Positions 1 to 7,798 of a DNA stretch of 63,555 nucleotides are shown piece by piece. A program made the translations under genes and the position numbers. Position 1 is the stretch's first letter; each line of letters starts with the position of its first letter. The DNA lies in contig NZ_JAGLBG010000005.1 of the NCBI RefSeq assembly GCF_018260405.1, positions 1-63,555 of the forward strand, written 5' to 3'. A model generated the notes under the pieces. It had not been told where the DNA came from, made no database searches, and saw only the letters and a list, made by a program, of their open reading frames with translations. Source of the DNA: Deinococcus sp. GTDB lineage: Bacteria > Deinococcota > Deinococci > Deinococcales > Deinococcaceae.

Positions 1-86
1 ATTCTGCTCCAGCGATTGTGCGCCTGATGAAGAGGGCAGCATGGATACTCCGACGATATGGGCCTCAGACAGCCTCTCAGACCCCC

Positions 87-132
87 ACCCGTCACTGCCC
101 GTAAGACTCCGGGGCGGTGGCGGTTTTTTGTG
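87..132 (+). terminator. Probable intrinsic terminator of an upstream gene
   Basis: A GC-rich inverted repeat (CCGTCACTGCCC pairing with GGGCGGTGGCGG, with G-U pairs) is followed by a run of six T. It would end a transcript entering from the left. The gene it serves is not in the window: the first 86 bases are open in more than one frame and cannot be assigned. Confidence 0.6.
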
Positions 133-174
133 GCCTGGCTGGGCACGTACAATTGGGGCGCGTACAATTGGTTG

Positions 175-248
175 GTACGGATTTTGCTACTCGCGTCCGC
201 TCGGATTGAATCCAAAACGGCCCGGTTCAATCGGCGCTCCGTATTATT
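175..248 (-). repeat. Family 1 intergenic repeat, copy A
   Basis: This copy carries the family 1 core, read on the minus strand: a TACG-G-GC start, GATTGAACCGGGCCG, TTTTGGATTCAATC, then CGAGCGGACGCGAG. The two GATTGAA/TTCAATC arms form a stem-loop. The same core recurs near 6320, 6605, 7526, 9045, 24095 and 31068. Just before it, CGTACAATTGG occurs twice (about 147-170). The 1-267 stretch otherwise holds only the terminator and the folE start region. Confidence 0.7.
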
Positions 249-267
249 TGTGCCGGAGGACATCCAT

Positions 268-861
268 TTGAGCAAGTCTGAGCAACCACAGACCATTTCC
301 GAACTCGAACCCTTGACCCGTGACTGGCTGGCCGCAGTAGGTGAAGACCCTGGGCGCGAGGGACTGTTACGCACGCCCCAGCGCGTTGCTAAAGCCTGGG
401 CCTATATGACTGAGGGCTACGGGCAGACACTGGAAGAAGTGGTCGGAGAGGGGATTTTTGCCGCCGAGGGCAGTGAAATGGTCATTGTGAAGGATATCGA
501 GTTTTATTCTATGTGTGAGCATCACATGCTGCCGTTTTATGGCCGGGCACATATAGCCTATATCCCCAACGCTAAGATTCTGGGCCTCAGCAAGTTTGCG
601 CGGATCGTGGATCTGTACTCGCGCCGCTTACAGGTGCAGGAGCGCATTACCACGCAGGTGGCCGACGCCGTGCAGGACCTGTTGGCCCCCAGGGGCGTGG
701 CTGTGCTGATGGAAGGCGTGCACCTGTGCATGGCAATGCGCGGCGTGCAAAAGCAGAATTCCTCGACCACCACCAGCGCCATGCGCGGCCTGTTTCGCAG
801 CGACGCCCGCACCCGCGCCGAGTTCATGAGTGCAGTGCAGGGCACCTTGCGCGGGCGCTGA
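268..861 (+). CDS. folE: GTP cyclohydrolase I (FolE)
   Basis: Converts GTP to 7,8-dihydroneopterin triphosphate, the first step of tetrahydrofolate synthesis, in the cytoplasm. The 197-residue product has the family core: a zinc-site segment SMCEHHMLPF (Cys83, His86), the second zinc cysteine Cys154 in VHLCMAMRG, and the QNSSTTTSAMRG active-site stretch. I chose the TTG at 268 because a GGAGGA box lies 7 nt upstream and the protein then has normal family length; the reading frame is open further upstream but that part runs through a repeat. It is followed within 20 nt by msrP, which may be co-transcribed. Unusual only in its TTG start. Confidence 0.93.
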   Translation: MSKSEQPQTISELEPLTRDWLAAVGEDPGREGLLRTPQRVAKAWAYMTEGYGQTLEEVVGEGIFAAEGSEMVIVKDIEFYSMCEHHMLPFYGRAHIAYIPNAKILGLSKFARIVDLYSRRLQVQERITTQVADAVQDLLAPRGVAVLMEGVHLCMAMRGVQKQNSSTTTSAMRGLFRSDARTRAEFMSAVQGTLRGR

Positions 862-880
862 GCCGGGCACAATACAGGGC

Positions 881-1879
881 ATGGCAAAACTCCCGGTGCA
901 GCGTGAAGGCGACGAAATAGGCACGGATACGGCCCAGCCTGCCATTCAACCGCCCACGTCCCGCCGCGAGTTTTTGCGCTCGGCCACACTGTTTACGGCG
1001 ACGGTAGCGGGGCTGGGCGGGGGCCTCGAACTGCTCACGCGCCGTCCCTCGGGGGCCGGGGCGGCAGGCAGCAGCGCCGCGCCTCTGGGCCGGGTCAAGC
1101 GTCCCTTGGGGCCTTACGACACCTCCGAGGCAGTCACGCCCTACGCGCAGGCCACGACCTACAACAATTTCTATGAGTTCGGCCTCGACAAGTCCGACCC
1201 GGCGCAGAACGCGGGTTCGCTACGCACGCGCCCCTGGACGGTCAGGATCGACGGAGAGGTGCGTAAGCCCCAGACCGTAGACATCGACACCTTGCAGTCC
1301 TGGTTTCCGCTCGAAAACCGCGTGTACCGGATGCGCTGCGTGGAAGGCTGGAGCATGGTCATGCCCTGGATGGGCTTTGCGCTCGCGGCCCTTATTCGCC
1401 GCGTCGAGCCGACAGGCAAGGCGAACTATGTCAGCTTCACGTCGCTGCACGACCCCGCACAGATGCCGGGCCAGCGTTCGGAGGTGCTCCAGTGGCCCTA
1501 CACCGAGGGGCTGCGGCTGGACGAAGCCCTGCACCCACTGACTTTCATGGCGCTGGGCCTCGACGGGCGGGCGCTGCCCAACCAGAACGGGGCACCGCTG
1601 CGGCTGGTGGTGCCCTGGAAATACGGTTTCAAGGGCATCAAGAGCATCGTGCAAATCACGCTGACCAGCGAGCGGCCCGCCACAACCTGGGCGCTGGCGG
1701 CCCCGTCTGAGTACGGGTTTTACGCCAACGTGAACCCGGCGGTCGATCACCCGCGCTGGAGCCAGGCTACCGAGCGGCGCATCGGTGAGTTTTCCCGCCG
1801 CCAGACGCTGCCCTTCAACGGATACGCCGAGCAGGTGGCGCACCTGTACAAGGGGCTGGACCTACGCCGCAACTTCTGA
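881..1879 (+). CDS. msrP: Protein-methionine-sulfoxide reductase, catalytic subunit MsrP (YedY)
   Basis: Molybdopterin enzyme that reduces oxidised methionines in envelope proteins. The 332-residue product has a twin-arginine signal (SRREFLRS, about residues 28-35) followed by a hydrophobic stretch, and the sulfite-oxidase fold with the conserved molybdenum-ligand cysteine in RCVEGW. The downstream part contains the KYGFKGIKSI motif typical of YedY. The ATG at 881 is preferred over a start at 830, which would lie inside folE. The partner msrQ begins 10 nt after its stop. In Deinococcus, known for protein oxidation tolerance, this is an expected repair function. Confidence 0.93.
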   Translation: MAKLPVQREGDEIGTDTAQPAIQPPTSRREFLRSATLFTATVAGLGGGLELLTRRPSGAGAAGSSAAPLGRVKRPLGPYDTSEAVTPYAQATTYNNFYEFGLDKSDPAQNAGSLRTRPWTVRIDGEVRKPQTVDIDTLQSWFPLENRVYRMRCVEGWSMVMPWMGFALAALIRRVEPTGKANYVSFTSLHDPAQMPGQRSEVLQWPYTEGLRLDEALHPLTFMALGLDGRALPNQNGAPLRLVVPWKYGFKGIKSIVQITLTSERPATTWALAAPSEYGFYANVNPAVDHPRWSQATERRIGEFSRRQTLPFNGYAEQVAHLYKGLDLRRNF

Positions 1880-1889
1880 TGGTGGGGTC

Positions 1890-2489
1890 TTGAAGCGGCC
1901 CAGCCGCTGGAACTGGCTGGTTCCCGCCGTTAGCGTAGGCGGGCTGCTTCCCGCCGCAGTCCTGGCCGCAGACGCCGTGCGCGGCTTGCTGGGGGCCAAC
2001 CCGATCAGGCAGGCGACCCACCAGACCGGGCAACTGGCCCTGATTCTGCTGCTGTTGTCGCTGGCCTGCACGCCGCTGCGCCGCCTGACGCACTGGCCCT
2101 GGCCCATCCGGATTCGCAGGGCGCTGGGGCTGCTCGCCTTTTTTTATGCTGCTCTGCATCTGGGTCTTTATCTGCTGGACCAGGACTTAAGCCTGTCGCA
2201 GATGGCCCAGGACATTCTGAAGCGCCCCTTCGTGACGGCGGGTTTTCTGGCGCTGCTGCTCCTGCTGCCCCTCGCGTTGACCAGCACGCCCCGCAGCGTG
2301 GCCCGGCTGGGGTTTGCCCGCTGGACCCGACTGCACCGACTGGTGTATCCAGCCGTAGGCTTAGCGACCCTGCACTACTGGTGGGGCGTCAAAAAAGACC
2401 ACACCGGCCCGCTGATCGTAGTTCTGGGCCTGATCGTCCTGTTCGCGGTGCGCTGGCTGGTGCCGGACAAAAGAAAACGGAAGACCTGA
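1890..2489 (+). CDS. msrQ: Haem-binding membrane subunit MsrQ (YedZ)
   Basis: Membrane b-type cytochrome that passes electrons to MsrP. The 199-residue protein has about six hydrophobic segments and the ferric-reductase-like histidines (HLGLYLLDQD, TRLHRLVYPAVG, LHYWWGVK). It sits directly downstream of msrP, as in other bacteria. The start is uncertain: no ATG is available in frame near the N-terminus, and TTG 1890 (LKRPSRWNWL) fits the family best, with only a GGTGGGG stretch close upstream. Confidence 0.88.
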   Translation: MKRPSRWNWLVPAVSVGGLLPAAVLAADAVRGLLGANPIRQATHQTGQLALILLLLSLACTPLRRLTHWPWPIRIRRALGLLAFFYAALHLGLYLLDQDLSLSQMAQDILKRPFVTAGFLALLLLLPLALTSTPRSVARLGFARWTRLHRLVYPAVGLATLHYWWGVKKDHTGPLIVVLGLIVLFAVRWLVPDKRKRKT

Positions 2490-2552
2490 GCGCCGCCTTC
2501 CGTTTGCCATTTGTGCCTCGTCGTCGGTACCATCACCGGGGTCGGTGCCGAT

Positions 2553-3080
2553 TTACGGACTATTGGGGACCTCGGGACGAACGAAGCGCAGGTAATCAAG
2601 CCAGGGCGGAGTGTGGCCCAGTTGCCGGATCATCAAGACGATTTGCGCGGTATGACGCACTTCATGGGTCATGACGTGCCACAGCAGATGATCCAGCGTG
2701 GCCGTTTCGCTGGCCGGGTCGTCCTGAATCAGTTTGACCGGGCGGGTGAGGTCAGGCTGGCTGCCTAAAAATTCGCGGGTGCGGCGCGTCACCTCTTGGC
2801 TGTATTCGATAATCCAGTTAAGGTCATACTGTTCGGCACGCGGCCTGACCCAGTCATGCTGGTATTGGCCTTCGCGCTGCACTCCGTCCTGGCGGGCAAT
2901 GGTATGAATCCAGTGGTCCTCGACATCGCTGATATGCAGCAGCAAGTCCTTAATGGAATGAAAACGCTCGCCGCTTTCGATCATGTCACGGTTCTGGTCA
3001 GCGGCAGGAAGTGCCCGCACAAAATTCCAGAGCTGCTCGCGGGATGCGGCCATGTAGGCGTAGTACTCTTGGGCGTTCAT
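2553..3080 (-). CDS. DinB/YfiT-fold putative metal-dependent thiol transferase
   Basis: 175-residue four-helix-bundle protein of the DinB superfamily. The metal-binding histidines of the family are visible: His49 (LLLHISDVEDHW) and the HEVRH motif (His139, His143). Known members include bacillithiol S-transferases and thiol-dependent isomerases; the exact substrate cannot be read from the sequence. It starts 6 nt after the dus stop, so the two form a short operon. A bacillithiol disulfide reductase gene (ypdA) is elsewhere in the window, which makes a bacillithiol link plausible but unproven. Confidence 0.85.
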   Translation of the reverse strand: MNAQEYYAYMAASREQLWNFVRALPAADQNRDMIESGERFHSIKDLLLHISDVEDHWIHTIARQDGVQREGQYQHDWVRPRAEQYDLNWIIEYSQEVTRRTREFLGSQPDLTRPVKLIQDDPASETATLDHLLWHVMTHEVRHTAQIVLMIRQLGHTPPWLDYLRFVRPEVPNSP

Positions 3081-3086
3081 GATCGT

Positions 3087-4136
3087 TTAAGAGAATAGCG
3101 CGGGAGCAGCGCCGTCACGCGGTTGTGGCCCCATACATTTAGGTTTCTGCAAGTTGGCCAGCGGCTCCAGCAGGCGGCGCACGTCCTCGATGCGTTCGAC
3201 CTGCACCAGCTCGGCATGCAGTTCGGGGCAATCCGGCAGGTATCCGGGCAGCACCTTACGCAGCGGTTTCATGCTGGCGTAGCGCATTTCGCCGGGGCGG
3301 TAGCGATCCGGGGCACTGTAGAACTGGTGTTGTAATTCGGCGTGCCTGAGCGCGGTGGCGGCCCGCTGAGCAGGGGTGGGCCGCTCCGGGTTCTCGTCGG
3401 CCAGCGCCCGGAAAATCCAGGGATTGCCTACCGCGCCGCGCCCGATCATGACTGCGGCCACGCCCAGGCGTTGACGTTCTCGGGCCTGCTCTGCGCTCAG
3501 GATGTCGCCGCTGCCGATCACCGGAGTCGGCACGCTGGCCGCGACCCGCGCAATGGCTTCCCAGTCGGCCTGCCCCGTGTACCGCTGGGCACTGGTGCGG
3601 CCATGTACAGTTATCACGGCGGCCCCCGCCTCCGACAACCCCTGAGCGATCTCGATACTCCGGTTGCTGTCCCAGCCTAGGCGAATCTTGGCGCTCACAT
3701 CCAGGGTGGTGGCGCTTTTCATGGCGCGGATTAGGTCGAAGGCGACTTCTGGGGTCTGGAGCAGGCACGCGCCACCCTTACCGCGCACTTTGGGCACCGG
3801 GCAGCCCATATTCAGGTCTATGGCAGCGGGCGCAAACCACGCCTGGGCCTTTTGCACGGCGTCGGCCAGGATGTCCGGGTCGGCTCCGAACAGCTGCACC
3901 ACTCGTCCCGTTTCGCCGGGGTACGGGCGGCCCAGATGCAGGCTCTCGTTTTCGCCGCCCAGCGCCAGCCCGCGCGCACTGATCATTTCGCTGACGGTCC
4001 AGAGTGCCCCCTGCTCGGCGGCCAGCTGACGCATGGGCGCGTCACTGTACCCCGCCATAGGCGCCAGTACCGCGCCGGGCCGGGCCAGGCGGCGGGCGTA
4101 AAAACCGGCAGCAGAAGTGGGTGGCACAGCGTTCAT
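3087..4136 (-). CDS. dus: tRNA-dihydrouridine synthase
   Basis: Flavin enzyme that reduces uridines in tRNA. The 349-residue protein has the TIM-barrel signature APMAGYSDAPMR near residue 25, the catalytic cysteine Cys112 in NMGCPVPKV, the SAKIRLGWD lysine, TVHGRT, and the FMN phosphate site IGSGDI/MIGRGAVGNPW. It resembles the DusB branch, but I do not assign the subfamily firmly. ATG 4136 is preceded by AAGGG. It is divergent from the GNAT gene across about 150 bp and is followed by the DinB-fold gene. Confidence 0.92.
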   Translation of the reverse strand: MNAVPPTSAAGFYARRLARPGAVLAPMAGYSDAPMRQLAAEQGALWTVSEMISARGLALGGENESLHLGRPYPGETGRVVQLFGADPDILADAVQKAQAWFAPAAIDLNMGCPVPKVRGKGGACLLQTPEVAFDLIRAMKSATTLDVSAKIRLGWDSNRSIEIAQGLSEAGAAVITVHGRTSAQRYTGQADWEAIARVAASVPTPVIGSGDILSAEQARERQRLGVAAVMIGRGAVGNPWIFRALADENPERPTPAQRAATALRHAELQHQFYSAPDRYRPGEMRYASMKPLRKVLPGYLPDCPELHAELVQVERIEDVRRLLEPLANLQKPKCMGPQPRDGAAPALFS

Positions 4137-4288
4137 ATTCCCTTAGGATAGCGCGGCTGAGCCAGTGGGCGAATGAAGGCAGTCTCAAGCCCGGCCAGTA
4201 AGTGAGTGGCATAAAACTGTCATAACGTCGGCGTATTCTCGACTTGTTGGTTAAACCAGCCGCCCGTCGGGTGGAAGGACTCACTACT

Positions 4289-4795
4289 TTGGAATTCACC
4301 CCTGTAGCCCTGCACCTCGCGCCTCTGCTGCACGCCTCCTATCTGGCGGCCCCAAACTATTTTGCGTTGCTGGGCAACCATACCCCCACGCTGCCCGAGG
4401 TCGAGGCCGACGTCGCCACGGCCATTCAAGACCCCCGGCGGCATCTGGAACTGCTGCATGACGACGCGGGGCAGCTGGTCGGCAGCCTGGATTACAAGTC
4501 CGACTACCCGCAGCCGGGCGACGTGACCATCAACCTGCTGCTGATCCACCATGACCGCCAGAACCAGAGCCTGGGGGCGCAGGCCATCCAGCAGTTCGAG
4601 GCGCGCCTGCCACGCGGCACCTGCCGCATCCTGGCCAGTGTGCTGGGCGACAACCCGCGCGGCGTGCGCTTCTGGGAGCGCCTGGGCTACACCTTTGAAC
4701 TGGACGCCCGCCCCGCGATGACGTGGTACGCCAAACGGCTCAGGCCCGCTGCACCCGGCGAACAGGATCAGGTTGCGCGGCTGGCGCAGCCCTGA
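4289..4795 (+). CDS. GNAT family N-acetyltransferase
   Basis: 168-residue acetyltransferase-fold protein. The acetyl-CoA region is recognisable as INLLLIHHDRQNQSLGAQAI followed by the C-terminal motif NPRGVRFWERLGYTFE. The substrate is unknown. I chose TTG 4289 because GGAAGGA lies 9 nt upstream; GTG 4271 and TTG 4244 are in frame and possible. It is followed within 16 nt by argB and they may share a transcript, although argB also has its own -10-like box. Confidence 0.82.
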   Translation: MEFTPVALHLAPLLHASYLAAPNYFALLGNHTPTLPEVEADVATAIQDPRRHLELLHDDAGQLVGSLDYKSDYPQPGDVTINLLLIHHDRQNQSLGAQAIQQFEARLPRGTCRILASVLGDNPRGVRFWERLGYTFELDARPAMTWYAKRLRPAAPGEQDQVARLAQP

Positions 4796-4799
4796 CCGT

Positions 4800-4805
4800 T
4801 ACACT
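4800..4805 (+). promoter_or_regulatory. Possible -10 box of a leaderless argB transcript
   Basis: TACACT lies 6 nt before the argB ATG and no Shine-Dalgarno sequence is present. Deinococcus is known to use many leaderless mRNAs with this geometry. I see no clear -35. Confidence 0.4.
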
Positions 4806-4811
4806 CTGAGC

Positions 4812-5561
4812 ATGATCGTCAAGTACGGTGGCAACGCCATGAAAAGCCTGGAGCTGCGGCGAGCGGTGGCCGCAGAAATCGCCGGTCTGCGCGGCACTTT
4901 TTCGGTGGTGGTGGTTCATGGCGGCGGCCCGGTGATCGAGCGCGAACTGGCCGCCCGCAACGTCGCCAGTGAGTTCCGGGGTGGCCTGCGCGTGACCAGC
5001 CCGGCTGCCATGGACGTGGTCGAGATGGCGCTGTGCCAGCTGAACAAGCAGCTTTCGCAGGACATCGGTCAGGCGGTGGGTCTGATGGGACGCGACTGCG
5101 AACTGCTGCGGGCCGAGGTACTGAACCCTGAGTTGGGCCGGGTGGGCCGCGTGACTGGAGTAAACGCCGAACTGATTCGCACACTTCTGGGCACCGGCCT
5201 GACCCCGGTGATTGGTAGCGTGGCTGTCGGGCCGGGCGGCGAAGCGCTGAACGTAAACGCCGATACCGCCGCCGGGGCAGTGGCGGGGGCGCTGGGTCAG
5301 GGCATCGTCTTTTTAACCGACGTGGACGGGGTTTACCGCGCCTTTCCCGACCCCGCGAGCCGCGCCGTGCAGCTGACCCGCGCCGAGGCCGAAGAGGGAA
5401 TCGGTGCGGGCTGGATCGCCGGGGGCATGATTCCCAAGGTTCAGGCCGCGCTGGACGCGCTGGAACGGGGTGCGCCCCACGCCACCATTGCCAGCGGGAT
5501 GCAGGCCGGGGTGCTGGCGGCGGCGGCGCGGGGCGAGGCGGGCACGCGGCTCATCCCCTGA
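4812..5561 (+). CDS. argB: Acetylglutamate kinase
   Basis: Phosphorylates N-acetylglutamate in arginine biosynthesis. The 249-residue amino-acid-kinase fold protein starts with MIVKYGGNAM and has VVVHGGGPVIE (residues about 36-46), the NVNADTAAGAVAGAL nucleotide site, FLTDVDGVY and GGMIPKVQAA. All are standard NAGK motifs, so it should be active. The start at 4812 gives the conserved N-terminus. It stands apart from other arg genes here. Confidence 0.94.
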   Translation: MIVKYGGNAMKSLELRRAVAAEIAGLRGTFSVVVVHGGGPVIERELAARNVASEFRGGLRVTSPAAMDVVEMALCQLNKQLSQDIGQAVGLMGRDCELLRAEVLNPELGRVGRVTGVNAELIRTLLGTGLTPVIGSVAVGPGGEALNVNADTAAGAVAGALGQGIVFLTDVDGVYRAFPDPASRAVQLTRAEAEEGIGAGWIAGGMIPKVQAALDALERGAPHATIASGMQAGVLAAAARGEAGTRLIP

Positions 5562-5631
5562 AGCGGTTGGCAGGCGGCCAAAAGTGCGGGCCATGAGTCT
5601 GTTTTGACCGGAGGCCTTATAGACTGGCAAA

Positions 5632-6321
5632 ATGACTCAGCCCGTGACCGTTCCTGCTGGCCTGCGGGCCATCATCTTTGACTTTGATGGCACCATTCTG
5701 GACACCGAGACCACCGAATTTCGCCGCTGGGAGGCCCTGTACCGCGAACATGGCCGCGAACTGGCCCTGAGCGACTGGCAGCGTGGGGTAGGCACCTGGG
5801 ACGCCTTCGACCCCTGGGCTGGGCTACCCGAGCCGGTGCAAGGTGACCGCGCAAACGTGCAGGCCGCCCTGCATGAGCGCCTGCTGGCCGACATCCGCGC
5901 CCAGGATGTGCGCCCCGGCGTGCGCGAGGTGCTGCGGGCCGTGCAACCCGCCGGGCTGAAGCTGGCGCTGGCAACCAGCAGTGACCGCGACTGGGTGACA
6001 GGCTGGCTGTCGCAGCACAATCTGCTGGAACTCTTCCAGGCCACCGCGACCCGCTACGATGTGGCCCGCGTCAAGCCCGACCCCGAGCTGTACCTGCTGG
6101 CTGCCGAACGCCTGCGTGTGCGCCCAGCCGAGTGCCTGGCCGTGGAGGATAGCCTGAACGGGGCCACCGCCGCCGCCGCCGCCGGAATGCGTGTGGTGGT
6201 GGTGCCCAACGAGGTGACCCGCACGCAGCCCTTCGACCCGGCGTGGGGCCGCCTGGACGACGGCTTTGTGGGGGGGCTGGCCGGGTTGCTGGGGGCGGTT
6301 TCGGGGAATAGGAAAGGGTGA
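5632..6321 (+). CDS. HAD superfamily phosphatase/phosphomutase
   Basis: 229-residue haloacid-dehalogenase hydrolase of the beta-phosphoglucomutase-like group. Motif I is FDFDGTILD (nucleophile Asp17, acid/base Asp19), motif II ATSSDR, motif III VKPDPELY and motif IV VEDSLNG; a helical cap lies between motifs I and II. The substrate cannot be inferred. TATAGA at 5619-5624 lies 7 nt before the ATG and there is no Shine-Dalgarno sequence, so a leaderless transcript is likely. Its TGA is the first triplet before a family 1 repeat. Confidence 0.87.
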   Translation: MTQPVTVPAGLRAIIFDFDGTILDTETTEFRRWEALYREHGRELALSDWQRGVGTWDAFDPWAGLPEPVQGDRANVQAALHERLLADIRAQDVRPGVREVLRAVQPAGLKLALATSSDRDWVTGWLSQHNLLELFQATATRYDVARVKPDPELYLLAAERLRVRPAECLAVEDSLNGATAAAAAGMRVVVVPNEVTRTQPFDPAWGRLDDGFVGGLAGLLGAVSGNRKG

Positions 6322-6475
6322 TACGGACTAGCGATTGAACCGGGCACGATTGAACCAGGCACTTTTGGAGTCAATCCGGGCCGAGGAGAAAAAGATACGG
6401 GTTTCGCGCTAAGGCGGTACGGGCGGTGCCCGCTTGGGCAAAACGGACTCGCTTGAGCAAGCCTGCCCGCTTCTT
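6319..6475 (+). repeat. Family 1 intergenic repeat, copy B (long form)
   Basis: Begins at the stop codon of the HAD gene (TGATACGGACT), then two GATTGAACC units, TTTTGGAGTCAATCC, GAGGAGAAAAAGATACGGG and a tail with GGCGGTGCCCGCTTGGGCAAAAC. The tail is matched by copy F near 24160-24210, so the family has a long form of roughly 130-150 bp. The rest of the 6322-6652 gap shows no gene that I can support. Confidence 0.6.
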
Positions 6476-6604
6476 GACCAAAACGGCACCCAGAAAGGGG
6501 CCTGGTCGCTTCCTACGGTCAGGATTTTTGCAGCGCCATGCGTGAAACGTTAGGCACGCGCCCCCTCTGTGCGAGTTGTACCAGTCCACACCGCAAAGTC
6601 CGTC

Positions 6605-6672
6605 TGTTGTTCCTCCTCGCGTCCGCTCGGAGTGATTCGGGCTTGAGCCGAATCAACCGCCCAGTTCGTATT
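6605..6672 (-). repeat. Family 1 intergenic repeat, copy C, running into the sirtuin gene end
   Basis: Read on the minus strand it starts TACGAACTGGGCGGTTGATTCGG and ends CGAGCGGACGCGAGGAGG. The first part encodes the last residues and TGA of the broken sirtuin gene, so the repeat either arose at or inserted into that 3' end. Confidence 0.55.
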
Positions 6673-7408
6673 CCCCTTCCAGCAAAAGCCGCAGCCCCTG
6701 CCCCGCCTTTTCGCGCAGGCTGAACGTCAGCAGCGGCGTCAGTTCGGTTTCGTCGGGGTTGATTTCAATGACGGTTGCGCCCCCTTGCACCGCTTCCAGG
6801 GCCAGCCCCGCCGCCGGGTAGACCACGCCGCTGGTGCCGACAATCAGGGCGACCTCGGCCCCGGCAAAGGCTTGCTGGGCAGCGTCTAGCGCCTCTGCGG
6901 GCAGGTACTCGCCAAACCAGACAATGTTGGGGCGCATCCGGTTGCCGTTAGGCGAAACGGGCGGGGTCTGCAACTGCGCGGGCGCGGGCAGTGGGAAAGT
7001 CTCGCCGGTCTTTTCGTCGCGGGCGCTGAGCAGGTTGCCGTGCAGCTCGACTAGGGCGCCGCCGTGCGTGCCGCTTCCGGCGCGGGCGTGCAGGCCGTCT
7101 ACATTCTGGGTCGCCAGAAAAAACCCCGCGCCCTTTTGCGCTTCCAGTTCGGCCAGTAGGCGGTGGCCTTCGTTCGGTTGGGCCGCCAGCACGTCGCGTT
7201 AGCGCCCCGCATACCACTCCCAGACCACTGCGGGGTCGCGCTGGTAGGCGGGCGGGCTAGCCAGGTCTTCGGGCCTGAAGCGTGCCCAGTGGCCGGTCTG
7301 GGCGTCGCGGAAAGTCGGGATACCGCTCTCGGCACTGATTCCGGCCCCGGTCAGCACAGCGACGCGGCGGGCTTGGGCGAGGGCGGCGCGGGCTTCGGGC
7401 AGATTCAT
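6653..7408 (-). pseudogene. cobB: Sir2-family NAD-dependent deacylase, broken by an in-frame TAA
   Basis: Two stretches in the same frame make one sirtuin. Residues 1-69 (7408 down to 7202) carry the NAD site TGAGISAESGIPTFRD and end WEWYAGR; then TAA at 7199-7201; then RDVLAAQPNEGH, TQNVDGLHA and LHGNLLSARD with the catalytic histidine, and VWFGEYLPAEA. Together they cover a whole sirtuin. Besides the stop, the four zinc cysteines usual after the catalytic histidine are absent. A single substitution from a sense codon (TAC or CAA, for example) explains the interruption. Sequencing error or stop read-through remain possible. Confidence 0.8.
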
Positions 7409-7525
7409 GGGGGAAGGATAGTGCGTGGTGCGCGGTTTTTGGGGCGTTTACGGAGGCCAAAGTTCACCGAACCGGAAGATAAGCTCTGGTGGCCCCTCAG
7501 GCAAACGCCATTTTGGGGGCAGCCC

Positions 7526-7575
7526 TACGAACTGCCGATTGAAACGGGCGGCTTTGAATTCAATTCCAGAGCCAT
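7526..7575 (+). repeat. Family 1 intergenic repeat, copy D (short)
   Basis: TACGAACTGCCGATTGAAACGGGCGG followed by TTTGAATTCAATTCC is the core hairpin of family 1. The 7409-7798 gap also holds the purA upstream region, including a perfect palindrome TCTAAA-CC-TTTAGA at about 7732-7745 and a GGAGG box before the ATG. I see no further gene in it. Confidence 0.55.
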
Positions 7576-7798
7576 GCCTTTGGCCGCTTGCCCCGCTGCT
7601 CACCCCTTTGGCCGGGCGACCACCTCCCCGACCCCGCTCACCTCCTAGACTGTCTACTCTGTACCGACCCCAAATCCGCTAAACTGAATTACGGTGCTGT
7701 GCGCCGTGCTTTTTTTTGCCTCCCAGCCGTTCTAAACCTTTAGACCGCCGTGGGTTGATGCGAGAAAAGTAAGTCTGGGCGTATGGCAGGAGGCTGAA

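Noticed and set aside
1..86. 3' end of an upstream coding gene
   Set aside because: The stretch is open in more than one frame and too short to decide; only the following terminator is supported.
175..248. GGTTCAATC in family 1 repeats as a tRNA T-arm
   Set aside because: No acceptor or anticodon stem can be formed; the motif is one arm of the repeat hairpin.
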